Position numbers and translations under genes: made by a program
From: a virus
Reading direction: 5' to 3' (one strand)
IMG/VR virus record: IMGVR_UViG_3300020190_000276
Span: 1-28,615 of that record
Length of the DNA: 28,615 bases
The notes under the pieces: generated by a model
Database searches by the model: none
Told to the model about the DNA's origin: nothing
Seen by the model: only the letters and a program-made list of their open reading frames with translations
Shown: in pieces, positions 8,254-15,882 of the stretch
Numbering within the stretch: the stretch's first letter is position 1
How the letters are laid out: every line of letters begins with the position of its first letter

Positions 8254-8645
8254 ACAAGTACCGCCGCAGACAACGACCGAATCTTCGGCACATTGTTGAG
8301 TTCTGGATTCCTACCTCAGTAGCAGATGCGTCTGGAGAACTGAAGCAGGAATTCACTATGCACTATCGTGGTCCATTTGCGATGGAGTTACCGCTTGCAC
8401 CGAAAGAAATATCTGAAGCGGGTCGAGTTGTGAACGAGCAAACATTCCTGTTACTAGGGCAGTGGTGTAAACCTGCATCAACTGTAACCGCCGGGATGTT
8501 TGCAGTTATACCTTCTCTCCAGAAAGTCTACGCAATACAAGGTAACGCCACCGACCAGTGGGGCAGCCGACAAAAGATCCAGATTCGTATTGTGGACAAT
8601 GTGACGCAGACTATCACTACCCAAGTATTGAGCACCGTTTACTAA
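8250..8645 (+). CDS. Head-tail joining / closure protein
   Basis: This is a 131-residue, probably all-beta protein. The N-terminus is basic (KYRRRQRPNLRHIVEFW) and is followed by a conserved-looking T-S-V-A-D-A-S-G-E-L motif. That is how head-tail joining proteins of the SPP1 gp16 type and the Pfam Phage_H_T_join group usually begin (L-R-H-x-V-x-x, then x-D-x-x-G-E). Later segments, YAIQGNATDQWGSRQKIQIRI, correspond to the Y-x-I-x-x-V region. Its position directly after the connector supports this role. Both ends overlap their neighbours (ATGA at 8250-8253, TAATG at 8643-8647), so the three genes are probably translationally coupled. Confidence 0.78.
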   Translation: MNKYRRRQRPNLRHIVEFWIPTSVADASGELKQEFTMHYRGPFAMELPLAPKEISEAGRVVNEQTFLLLGQWCKPASTVTAGMFAVIPSLQKVYAIQGNATDQWGSRQKIQIRIVDNVTQTITTQVLSTVY

Positions 8646-9331
8646 TGGCCAAAAACCGAGAAATCTTGACTATAAAATTTACCATCCCGAAAGAAATTCG
8701 CAGTGGCTTTGCTAATTTTCTTGCGAAGACGCGAAAGCATATTGTACGTCAAGCAATTCGATCAGCTATGTTCCCGGCTCGTACTCACCTGTCTTTATTG
8801 CTTAAACAACTGCCGACTCAAAGCCGTCAAAGTTCTGGAGCATCTAAGCGAGCCTTGGACATGAAGGTTCGTATGTCTGTCAAAAAGCGTAATTACATGT
8901 ACGGCATCGTAAGCATTAATCGAAAATATGTTGAGGCTGTGGTAAACACTCAATCCACCGCTTTTCCAGAATTTCGAGCACGAAATAAAGATGGTCGCAT
9001 AGGAACTTATAAATCTCGCCGTACTTCACTTGCTTTCGGTGTACTCCGGGGTATTGACAAAAAAACTGGTAATCTCAGGTTTGTAAAAAAGTTTGCTCGC
9101 AATACTGAAGTACGGTCGTATTATCGCCGTGGTTACAAAAGCAGTGCTTCAGGCAAGTTTATGCGGCGTGAACCAAACAAGTATTGGCATTTGTCTGAGT
9201 ATGGATTTAATCGTGGCAGTGCCCGATTTGATGGACACAAGTTTGTTGAACAAACAATCAACGCCAAACGCACTGAGATGATTACAATCTTTGAGCAAAA
9301 GATGATAGAGCACTTCAGGAGATACGCATGA
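8645..9331 (+). CDS. Tail completion protein, HK97 gp10-like
   Basis: The 228-residue protein is strongly basic (many Lys and Arg). It contains the C-terminal pattern expected of HK97 gp10-like tail completion proteins: KYWHLSEYGFNRGSARFDGH, in which a Tyr-x-x-x-x-Glu-x-Gly is followed by a Phe-x-x-x-x-F/V near the end (here HKFVEQTI), then a terminal helix. An in-frame ATG at 8558 lies inside the preceding gene and would add 29 residues of shadow-like sequence. ATG 8645 overlaps the previous stop by one base and is preferred. The family prototype is shorter, so the ~80-residue middle region (VKKRNYMYGIVSINRKYVEA and what follows) may be an insertion. The identification is moderate, helped by gene order. 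Confidence 0.7.
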   Translation: MAKNREILTIKFTIPKEIRSGFANFLAKTRKHIVRQAIRSAMFPARTHLSLLLKQLPTQSRQSSGASKRALDMKVRMSVKKRNYMYGIVSINRKYVEAVVNTQSTAFPEFRARNKDGRIGTYKSRRTSLAFGVLRGIDKKTGNLRFVKKFARNTEVRSYYRRGYKSSASGKFMRREPNKYWHLSEYGFNRGSARFDGHKFVEQTINAKRTEMITIFEQKMIEHFRRYA

Positions 9332-9795
9332 GTGCTCCATATAACATTGACAACGCAATTATGAAAATACTGTCTGCAGGAATGCCAACAAATGTTCCTG
9401 TCTATAAATCTGAGTTTCTTCCTTCAGATGACTTAGTAAAACTACCAAAAGGTTATGTCTTTTTTGATATATCACAAATGATCCCGGCTTTTTGTTCAGA
9501 AGGATATTCAAATCCAAATGAACGTGAATCAGTAGACTTTTTACTTGACGTATCTGTAGTTCATCATGACAATACACAACGTAAATCTTTACAAACGTCA
9601 GTGCTCAATGTCTTGCAGCCAACGGTAAGCGGACGGCGAACAATTTTAACGTCTTACAATGTGCAAGGAACTGGAATTTTCTTTAACTACATCCGTATGG
9701 AGTCAGTTGAAGAAGGTGCAGTTCTAAAAACTGCACAATCTACTCCTGATTTAGTTGTGTTGATGATGTCTTTTTCTGGCAAAGCAAGTACATAG
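9328..9795 (+). CDS. Probable tail terminator protein
   Basis: The 155-residue protein starts in an ATGA overlap with the tail completion gene. It has no motif I can name with certainty. Position gives the best clue: after the gp10-like protein and before the tail tube protein is the usual place for the tail terminator (lambda gpU-like), which caps the tube and joins it to the head. Its alternating pattern (YVFFDISQM, DFLLDVSVVHHDN, GIFFNYIRMESVEEGAVL, DLVVLMMSFSG) suits the mixed alpha/beta fold of that family. The region is noticeably more A/T-rich than the preceding genes. The functional call is inference from order and size. Confidence 0.6.
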   Translation: MSAPYNIDNAIMKILSAGMPTNVPVYKSEFLPSDDLVKLPKGYVFFDISQMIPAFCSEGYSNPNERESVDFLLDVSVVHHDNTQRKSLQTSVLNVLQPTVSGRRTILTSYNVQGTGIFFNYIRMESVEEGAVLKTAQSTPDLVVLMMSFSGKAST

Positions 9796-9805
9796 GAGTG
9801 CTTAA

Positions 9806-10315
9806 ATGGCTAATCGCGATACAAGCCGCATCCGTATTCAGTTTTTTGCTCAAACAACTGCCCCTACCGGATCTGGGGCTGCTCCAGACCCTGTTAATGC
9901 CTCAAGCAATGTTTATGCTTGCGTAACAGACGGACCTAACTGGTCTGGCTTTACTCGCGGTGAAACAGAAACCACTTGCAGTAACACCACACTGGACGCA
10001 TGGGGTAATCTGATTCGCACCTACCGTTCCGGTAAAATTGTTGATCTCGGCACAGTAACATTTACTGTTGATTGGGATGTCGATGATGCTTACGGTGGGC
10101 GTGAACTGGCAGCATTTATGGACGGTCGTTCTGGCGATTTGAAAGTGTACTTCCCGGCAGACGGAGCAGAAACCACTGGGCCTATCCTGACCCTGAACGG
10201 CTTTTGCAACTCGTTTAAGCCTGCGGGTACTGTTCTGGTTGACGGTGCTGGTGCCCGATCTACCGCTGAATTGGTGTACCGCATTTGCGCATTAACCGTT
10301 ACCGCTGCTACCTAA
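9806..10315 (+). CDS. Probable major tail tube protein
   Basis: This 169-residue protein, with AGGAG at 9794-9798 eight bases before ATG 9806, has the size and composition of a siphovirus tail tube subunit: rich in Gly, Thr, Ala and Asp, and mostly beta. The segment SGKIVDLGTVTFTVDWDVDDAYGGRELAAF is like the central strands of tube proteins, which carry a D-x-G-x-x-x-F/V-x-x-x-x-D pattern before the G-R-x-L region. It lies directly before the frameshifted tail-assembly chaperone and the tape measure gene, the standard position. The C-terminus ends with a run of small residues (LTVTAAT). Confidence comes mostly from order, length and composition. Confidence 0.75.
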   Translation: MANRDTSRIRIQFFAQTTAPTGSGAAPDPVNASSNVYACVTDGPNWSGFTRGETETTCSNTTLDAWGNLIRTYRSGKIVDLGTVTFTVDWDVDDAYGGRELAAFMDGRSGDLKVYFPADGAETTGPILTLNGFCNSFKPAGTVLVDGAGARSTAELVYRICALTVTAAT

Positions 10316-10354
10316 TTAAACTCCACCCCCAACTTTTTACCCCCGGAGCAAGTA

Positions 10355-10777
10355 ATGATTAAGTTTAATCCATTGAAAAAGGTAGCTCTACCTAGTAATG
10401 ACAACGCATTTGTTATAGAGCCGTCTACAGGACTTGTGACTGCGTTCCTGCAGGCACTTAAAGATTTTCCTAAACTGAAGGAAGATCAAATTGATGCACG
10501 GTATTTTACCGGACTGCGTAATTTGATTTGTTTGTTTGATGGAGACCGGCCATTTTTGGCCCAATACGCCAACAGCCTGCACCAGTCTGATGCTGCGGTA
10601 TGGCCCCTGTCTTTTTCAGAAACTGACACGGCGAGACAAGTGCTTGAAGCATTTGACACTCCTTACTTGACTCGTATCATCGATACGTTCGTAGATTCTA
10701 TCGGTGTGACTCAGACTGAGGAACTCGTTGAACTTATTCGTCAGGTTTGGCCAGACAGGGAACCAGTAAAAAACTGA
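10355..10777 (+). CDS. Tail assembly chaperone, zero-frame product (G-like)
   Basis: The 140-residue protein starts at ATG 10355, with GGAG at 10345-10348, and ends at TGA 10775-10777. It is mainly helical and acidic, and has the length typical of the shorter tail-assembly chaperone that coats the tape measure protein while the tube polymerises. Its last two sense codons are AAA AAC, preceded by an A, forming the slippery heptamer A AAA AAC in the zero frame and abutting the stop. A share of ribosomes should shift back one base and continue into the next open frame (see the 10774-11118 entry), giving a fusion of about 254 residues. The family assignment is from position and the frameshift arrangement, which is a hallmark of these genes. 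Confidence 0.85.
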   Translation: MIKFNPLKKVALPSNDNAFVIEPSTGLVTAFLQALKDFPKLKEDQIDARYFTGLRNLICLFDGDRPFLAQYANSLHQSDAAVWPLSFSETDTARQVLEAFDTPYLTRIIDTFVDSIGVTQTEELVELIRQVWPDREPVKN

Positions 10778-10832
10778 TTACCCCCGATGATGAACAATGG
10801 TTCGTGCTGTTTCTTTGTAGTCGTTGGGGTAA
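10768..10832 (+). promoter_or_regulatory. Programmed -1 ribosomal frameshift site
   Basis: The heptamer AAAAAAC at 10768-10774 is read A AAA AAC by the upstream gene and is followed immediately by TGA. After a -1 slip the next codon is CTG at 10774, and the frame stays open to 11118. A possible 7-base-pair stem, TTACCCC (10778-10784) with GGGGTAA (10826-10832), lies just downstream and could stimulate slipping, although its 41-base loop makes it less certain. AGGG near 10757-10760 might act as an upstream Shine-Dalgarno-like stimulator. Confidence 0.85.
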
Positions 10833-11118
10833 GTACAAATCAGAAATTGAGGCAATGCCGTATTCAGAATTCTGTCAACACCGCCAGTTCTGGCAGCACT
10901 ACAGGTGGGGTATGACAGACGATCTTATGGCAATAAAAGTTGCTTTTGATTACAATACAGCTTCTAGGAAAAACAGTCTTGTTCCGCATCAAGTAAAACA
11001 ATGGGCTGTTCAGCCAGACTATGCGTTCAAAGTTTTGACGAAAGCTATTAAACCCGTTACGGCAATCCGTAACGGGTTTATGGCTATCGTAGAAGCTGTA
11101 AAGGGAGTAATGAAATGA
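10774..11118 (+). CDS. Tail assembly chaperone, frameshift extension (GT-like)
   Basis: This is the -1 frame continuation of the chaperone gene, joined after the slippery heptamer. It encodes 114 residues starting LITPDDEQWFVLFL. The frame can be followed back to TTG 10747, but there is no ATG or ribosome binding site in the overlap, which supports expression by frameshifting rather than by independent initiation. The sequence is aromatic and basic (WGKYKSEIEAMPYSEFCQHRQFW), and the short DEQW-x-F-x-L-F-L start is like the T-domain of other siphovirus chaperones, which binds the tail tube protein and is covalently linked to the tape-measure-binding domain in the fusion. A perfect 14-base-pair hairpin (11049-11080) lies in its last third. 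The stop overlaps the tape measure start as ATGA. Confidence 0.8.
   Translation: MITPDDEQWFVLFLCSRWGKYKSEIEAMPYSEFCQHRQFWQHYRWGMTDDLMAIKVAFDYNTASRKNSLVPHQVKQWAVQPDYAFKVLTKAIKPVTAIRNGFMAIVEAVKGVMK
11049..11080 (+). repeat. Perfect 14-bp inverted repeat inside the chaperone coding region
   Basis: TAAACCCGTTACGG at 11049-11062 is followed by the loop CAAT and the exact complement CCGTAACGGGTTTA at 11067-11080. It lies inside coding sequence, about 20 bases before the AAGGGAG of the tape measure gene. It could attenuate transcription, control translation of the tape measure protein, or be an RNA-processing or stability element. Confidence 0.85.
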
Positions 11119-14054
11119 GTGGAACAAGCATTTCCGCTATCTCCGTATCCTTGGGCGTTGACGACACTACGCTCCAGTCGGGCTTAAAAAGTGCAGGCAG
11201 CCGTATAAATAATTGGTCGAGTCAAATGATCCAAGGAATGACTAAGGCATTCCAAACCCAACAATTTGAACAAAGCGTAATTGATCGCATGACTCAGGGA
11301 TCAAACGAAATTATCCAGAGACAACTGCAACTAGCCCGTGACGAAAAGCGTAATAGAGTTCAAAATGAAATTGACAATCTCAGTAAGGTAGCAGACTACC
11401 GCAAGCAAATGATGCGGTGGGAACTGGAGCACATACGGACAGTCAACGAAGCAGCAGCAAAAGCAGCCCGAGATCCATCTATCTCAAAAGAAAACATGGA
11501 TACAATGCGTTTTCTGGGCGGCGGTAAAAGCCCTCGCCAAGTAGCTGCAGAAGAAGCTGAAGCAGCGATGTTTCAGGATTTAGTGAATGAAAGAAAATCG
11601 CAGGCTCTGAGTCTTATCAAAAGTCTCACAACAGAGCAGCAGAAGTACAACAGAAAACTGGAAGAGTACAATCTTCTGTTAGAGCAAGGATTTATCACAA
11701 AAGATCAGTACAAGGCAGCAAAACTGTCTTTAGGACAAGATCCAGAACTGAAGTACCGCAGACAGGTTCAAGACTTGCTCAACCAGCAAGTAGGGACTAC
11801 CGACAACTTAGTTGCTCTCCAGCAGCGATTGAAAGCAGAAGCACGGGAATTTTTAGAGGTATTGAACAAGACCAACCTGTCTGAAAGAGAACGAAAAGAA
11901 CTTGCCGAACAATTTGTAGCCGCTCAGTCTAAACGCAGACTTGAAGCGAGAGCAGTTGATAGTGATCGTCAACAGGCTCGGGCTAATGATTTGCTTAGAC
12001 AGGCTGAGACTGTACAGGAGCGATACAACCGCAGATTGGCCGAATTGAACACGCTGCGTGCTACTGAGAACATCAGAACTAAGCAGGCGATGTTAACAGA
12101 AGAACAATATGCTCGATTAAAAGCTAAACTGATCGAAGAGACAAAACAAGATAAGTCAGGAACAAGACAGCAAGCAATCGACAAGATCAGGCAGATACTG
12201 GCCAGTACCGGCAACGAGCAGGCCAAGATAAACCTGCTCACAGCTAACCAGAAGAAAGAAGTCGCAGAACTGAACAAGGCTATGGAAGCCGCTGGTGTCT
12301 CTCTCAAACAGCAGGCTATTCAGCGAAGAATACTGCTGCAGCATCACAAAGAAGAACTGGACTTACTGAGAACCAAAAAGACAGTCACAGATAAAACTAC
12401 AATAGATCAAGACGCCAGACTTGCTGAACAAGTCATTCGCAGAAATCTCACTGCTCAAGAAGCACACAATCAGCGGCTGGCTGACTACGCACGTCTATTA
12501 GGTACTGTCAACAAAGCGACGGGTAAGAACTACCTCACTCTGGAACAGTATAACAGAGCGGTAGCAGAGTCTATCAAGATAATGAACTCTTCTCGTGGCG
12601 GCTTAGGTGCTTATACAGGCATGATGACTCAAGCATCATTCGCGATTGAAGACTTCATTCAGGGTGTTGCATTCGGAGACATTCGTTCTGGTATTCTCGG
12701 TGCGTCCAACAACTTGACAATGGTTGCTCGCGGAGCACTGCAGGCATCTGAGGGTATGACTATCCTCGGAATGTCCGCAGGAAAGTTCATGGCTGTAGCT
12801 CTCGGTTTGCCAGCAGCGGTGATTGGTGTCGGTGCAGCATTCAGTTGGTTGAATCGAGCAGAACGAGATACTCGCAGTCTTACAGATGCTCTCAAAGATG
12901 CAGAGCATGGATTCGACCGCCTGCGTGCTGCTCAAGACCGTAGAGAGCATATCCAGCAGCAGCATCGTGAGATTGCCAATATCAAAGACATGGAATCTCA
13001 CGACCAGAAGCGTGTGCTCTTGCTGGAGCAGCAAGAGAATATCAGAAGACGAATGGAGCAGGAAGAAGCCAAGACAACACGACTCGGCTCAGAAATGCTG
13101 TTGAATACCATTGGCGGTAAAGATGCTGAAGCCGAGTTGCGTCAGTTGATTCATTCGTTGCGAAACAGCGGTAACGAAATGGCCGCTGCTATGGGCACCA
13201 ATATGGAAAAAGCATTGGGCGATGCTTTCGGTGCTGCACGTCGCGGTGAAGTCGAAAAGATGATCAATGCCTTGAGAGTGCTTAACTCCCTCGGATATCA
13301 GATGCAGCAAAATCTGCTAACAGAAGACTTTACAACAGGGGGAGTGTTTGCTGACCTCCAGAACTTAATCAACGACCCGACAGCCCTCGACAGTCTTCAG
13401 GCTATCTTCAACACTGGGTTCCTCATGCAGACTGAGGATCGAGCAAAGTTGAGAGAACTTAGAGATGAGATGGTCTCTATCAATAAAGAAAAGTTAAAGT
13501 TGCAAGAAGATACCAAGGCTAACGCACAAGCATTGCAGGAATTGGAAGAACGGCGTCTTGAGATACAGAAAGAGATGAAGAACTTAGAAGAACAGGCTGA
13601 AAAGGTTCAAAGAAGTAAAATTGAGGGCATCATCGTTGAAGAACAGATTCGCCGTCGCATGGCCCTTGAAGCTATGAAGATGACGGAAGAACAAAGACGC
13701 ACTGCTGAACTTCAACAAGAAATGAATGAGTTCATTGGATTTGATCCGATGGCTATGGCTGGTCTTGGACTTCAAGGAATGCTCGCTGCAGGACAAGGAC
13801 AGGTTTTCGGCTTGCAGTTCCTTCAAGCCAAAGCAGATCAGTTGCAGAAAGAAATGGATAAGGCTACACAAACCCCTGTCATTCAAGGTGCTTTGGAGAA
13901 AGACGCATTCAAGGCTCAGGCAGACGCTTTGAAGCAGGCAATGCAGGCAATCAACAAGAAACCTGATCCTCAACTTGAAGCACAACGAGCACTGTTACAG
14001 CAGATCAGAGATGCTATCGCTTCTGGTAACGTATTCTTTCAAGGTATACCGTAA
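11115..14054 (+). CDS. Tape measure protein
   Basis: The longest gene in the window encodes 979 residues. The protein is dominated by long charged helices rich in Glu, Gln, Lys, Arg and Ala, predicted coiled coil, at about residues 30-480 and again at ~590-930. A hydrophobic, glycine-rich stretch occupies ~495-580, including MAVALGLPAAVIGVGAAFSW at ~558-577, which could insert into the host membrane during DNA entry. It determines tail length and is ejected with the genome. By the usual rule of about 0.15 nm per residue, it predicts a tail near 145-150 nm. The start is ATG 11115 with AAGGGAG at 11101-11107. I see no lysozyme or peptidase motif, so it appears to lack a lytic domain. The stop overlaps the next start as TAATG. 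Confidence 0.93.
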   Translation: MSGTSISAISVSLGVDDTTLQSGLKSAGSRINNWSSQMIQGMTKAFQTQQFEQSVIDRMTQGSNEIIQRQLQLARDEKRNRVQNEIDNLSKVADYRKQMMRWELEHIRTVNEAAAKAARDPSISKENMDTMRFLGGGKSPRQVAAEEAEAAMFQDLVNERKSQALSLIKSLTTEQQKYNRKLEEYNLLLEQGFITKDQYKAAKLSLGQDPELKYRRQVQDLLNQQVGTTDNLVALQQRLKAEAREFLEVLNKTNLSERERKELAEQFVAAQSKRRLEARAVDSDRQQARANDLLRQAETVQERYNRRLAELNTLRATENIRTKQAMLTEEQYARLKAKLIEETKQDKSGTRQQAIDKIRQILASTGNEQAKINLLTANQKKEVAELNKAMEAAGVSLKQQAIQRRILLQHHKEELDLLRTKKTVTDKTTIDQDARLAEQVIRRNLTAQEAHNQRLADYARLLGTVNKATGKNYLTLEQYNRAVAESIKIMNSSRGGLGAYTGMMTQASFAIEDFIQGVAFGDIRSGILGASNNLTMVARGALQASEGMTILGMSAGKFMAVALGLPAAVIGVGAAFSWLNRAERDTRSLTDALKDAEHGFDRLRAAQDRREHIQQQHREIANIKDMESHDQKRVLLLEQQENIRRRMEQEEAKTTRLGSEMLLNTIGGKDAEAELRQLIHSLRNSGNEMAAAMGTNMEKALGDAFGAARRGEVEKMINALRVLNSLGYQMQQNLLTEDFTTGGVFADLQNLINDPTALDSLQAIFNTGFLMQTEDRAKLRELRDEMVSINKEKLKLQEDTKANAQALQELEERRLEIQKEMKNLEEQAEKVQRSKIEGIIVEEQIRRRMALEAMKMTEEQRRTAELQQEMNEFIGFDPMAMAGLGLQGMLAAGQGQVFGLQFLQAKADQLQKEMDKATQTPVIQGALEKDAFKAQADALKQAMQAINKKPDPQLEAQRALLQQIRDAIASGNVFFQGIP

Positions 14055-15175
14055 TGGCTCTCGAAGAAATTATCGGCGTACCTCTCGATACAGAAGTGCT
14101 GTCTGCATCGTGGGGTACTGTGACTTTGAATGTCGAGTGGTTGGTTCGCATGACCAGCCCTCTCGAAGATTCTACAGACGTACAATACTACTTGCCGTCA
14201 TTCAATCAGCAAGCAGAACCTACGTTCACTATTGGTCTCAGTCACTATCCTGGCAGGCCAGACCTGCTGCTGAAAGAATGCAGTGGCATCAAGGAAGATC
14301 AGAATGCTGGCAGGCCGTTCTGGCGTGTTGCAGTCACTTACGAGACTGGCCAATGGATGCGTGACATGTTTCCCGGAGAAGACCGGGGAAGAGGTAATGC
14401 AGGCACTAGAGACAAAGTGTATGAAACTGGTACAGGCGGCACTCCCGAAGAAAAACAAGTCATTGTCTTTCCTTGGGATGAGCCTGTAGTATGGAGTGCT
14501 GACACTCGAACTGTTACTGTTACAAAGTATCATGATGCAAACGGTGGTGTACTGTTACATCCAAACGGCCTACCTATCACCGAGGGTATTGAGATACCTT
14601 TGGAACTGGAAGTACATACCTTTACTTGGAATAAACAATACGCTGGGTTCGACTACGAAGATATCAGTCAGTACATTGGCAAGATTAACTCGCAACAAAT
14701 TGACAGTTTCAAAAATGCTAATATCAAGCATGTCATGTGTGAGCGTATCAGTGTTGTAGAAAACAGAAGACCTGTAAACATTGGAACTCCTGCCGGACAA
14801 TCCGTAGCAGGAACAAATGCAGAGCACCACTTTGTTACTTTAACTGCCGTATTCGTGATTGATCGTCGTCCTACATTTGAGGGAGACCAAGGATACTTTC
14901 GAGATGCTCATCGAAGAGTTTCTAAGCATACCCTCGGGTTGCTCGCTCCGAATACACCCCCTGTACTGCTGAACCCTCTACTGCCAATTCCAATCAACGG
15001 CAGGGGAGACTTTGCTCAAGAGCCGTGGCCGTTGACTCCGTTAGGTCAGGGTTTCCCATTCGCAGACCTTCAGACCGCAGACCCACAAACAGCCTTTGCC
15101 TACATCGATCCTGAGTTGCCTGTTGAGGCTGACCTGCATACCTTTGTAGCAGACAATAATCTGGAAATACCATGA
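14054..15175 (+). CDS. Tail-tip or distal tail structural protein, family not recognised
   Basis: The 373-residue protein directly follows the tape measure gene with a one-base overlap (TAATG at 14052-14056), where distal tail proteins normally lie. Residues 1-270 look beta-rich, with many aromatic residues and acidic turns (WGTVTLNVEWLVRM, TVTVTKYHDANGGVLLHPNG). The last ~90 residues are proline-rich (PNTPPVLLNPLLPIPINGRG) and end in an acidic, mostly disordered stretch. I find no catalytic motif, signal peptide or membrane segment. Function as a tail-tip component is inferred from location only. The ATGA overlap with the next gene suggests they are made in fixed proportion. Confidence 0.72.
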   Translation: MALEEIIGVPLDTEVLSASWGTVTLNVEWLVRMTSPLEDSTDVQYYLPSFNQQAEPTFTIGLSHYPGRPDLLLKECSGIKEDQNAGRPFWRVAVTYETGQWMRDMFPGEDRGRGNAGTRDKVYETGTGGTPEEKQVIVFPWDEPVVWSADTRTVTVTKYHDANGGVLLHPNGLPITEGIEIPLELEVHTFTWNKQYAGFDYEDISQYIGKINSQQIDSFKNANIKHVMCERISVVENRRPVNIGTPAGQSVAGTNAEHHFVTLTAVFVIDRRPTFEGDQGYFRDAHRRVSKHTLGLLAPNTPPVLLNPLLPIPINGRGDFAQEPWPLTPLGQGFPFADLQTADPQTAFAYIDPELPVEADLHTFVADNNLEIP

Positions 15176-15882
15176 CCAGTTTTGGTGTATTTAGTCCTGA
15201 AGATGCTCGCGAGATACACCGTAAAGTGCTCGGCCAGCAATCTACCTCTTCCCCAGAAAACATACAGCGACGTTATACAACGTCCGCTGATATGTACTAT
15301 GTGAAGATGCTGGCTGATCTTCCTGCAGCTACTAATCCTGAGACTGGGTACACTCAAGCTGATGGTTTGATCGTCCGGTACAAGATCCCTGCTGAGGATA
15401 CACTGGATCGTGAAGTAGCTCCCGATACTGCAGAGAACAGGGAGAAGATCACCAATCGCTCTACGTCATTCAGTGCAAATACTGGCGACTACATCTGGGT
15501 AAAACGTGCAGGTAGCGAATACATTCCTTTGCACTCAAGTGGCGGCACGTCAACACCTATTATTCGATTTGAAATTTTTGAATCTGATTGCGAAGGTCGA
15601 TCAGCAATCGTTCGAGTGCTGTCAAATAATGGTAGCGTGCCAGGATCATATGAAATATACGGTGAAATTGAGCAGGACGAGCAGGGGCAAGATGTGCCGT
15701 CAAAATTTGTAGTAGTGTATGATAAAACTGGATGTTTTTTGAACGAAAGTAATATCAACTTGCAGGATCGAATTGGGTACGCAACGTATTTAACAGGTCG
15801 CCCTAAATATCCGTACCAACCGTGGACGGGTTTTGAAGTCACGTCGTTGGCGGAACAGCAAACGGAATGCGAGGCGTTCTGA
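15172..15882 (+). CDS. Probable baseplate or tail-tip protein, family not recognised
   Basis: The gene encodes 236 residues, starting in an ATGA overlap with the preceding tail gene. The first ~60 residues are polar and predicted helical (FSPEDAREIHRKVLGQQ). The rest looks beta-rich, with an SH3- or OB-like run of strands (NTGDYIWVKRAGSEYIPLHS, then PIIRFEIFESD and SAIVRVLSNNG). The C-terminal end has two cysteines, KTGCFLNESN and QTECEAF. The local sequence becomes more A/T-rich towards its 3' end and remains so into the Cys-rich gene, with which it overlaps by one base (TGATG). The role is inferred from position among tail genes. No enzyme motif is seen. Confidence 0.7.
   Translation: MTSFGVFSPEDAREIHRKVLGQQSTSSPENIQRRYTTSADMYYVKMLADLPAATNPETGYTQADGLIVRYKIPAEDTLDREVAPDTAENREKITNRSTSFSANTGDYIWVKRAGSEYIPLHSSGGTSTPIIRFEIFESDCEGRSAIVRVLSNNGSVPGSYEIYGEIEQDEQGQDVPSKFVVVYDKTGCFLNESNINLQDRIGYATYLTGRPKYPYQPWTGFEVTSLAEQQTECEAF

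Noticed and set aside
8558-8644. Upstream ATG for the tail completion protein
   Set aside because: It would extend the protein through the preceding gene, whereas ATG 8645 overlaps the preceding stop as TAATG like other genes here.
10747-10773. Independent TTG start for the second chaperone frame
   Set aside because: No ribosome binding site is present, and the slippery heptamer in correct phase explains expression better.
14283-14489. Short + strand frame within the tail-tip gene
   Set aside because: It overlaps a well-supported gene and has no start signal or recognisable motif.
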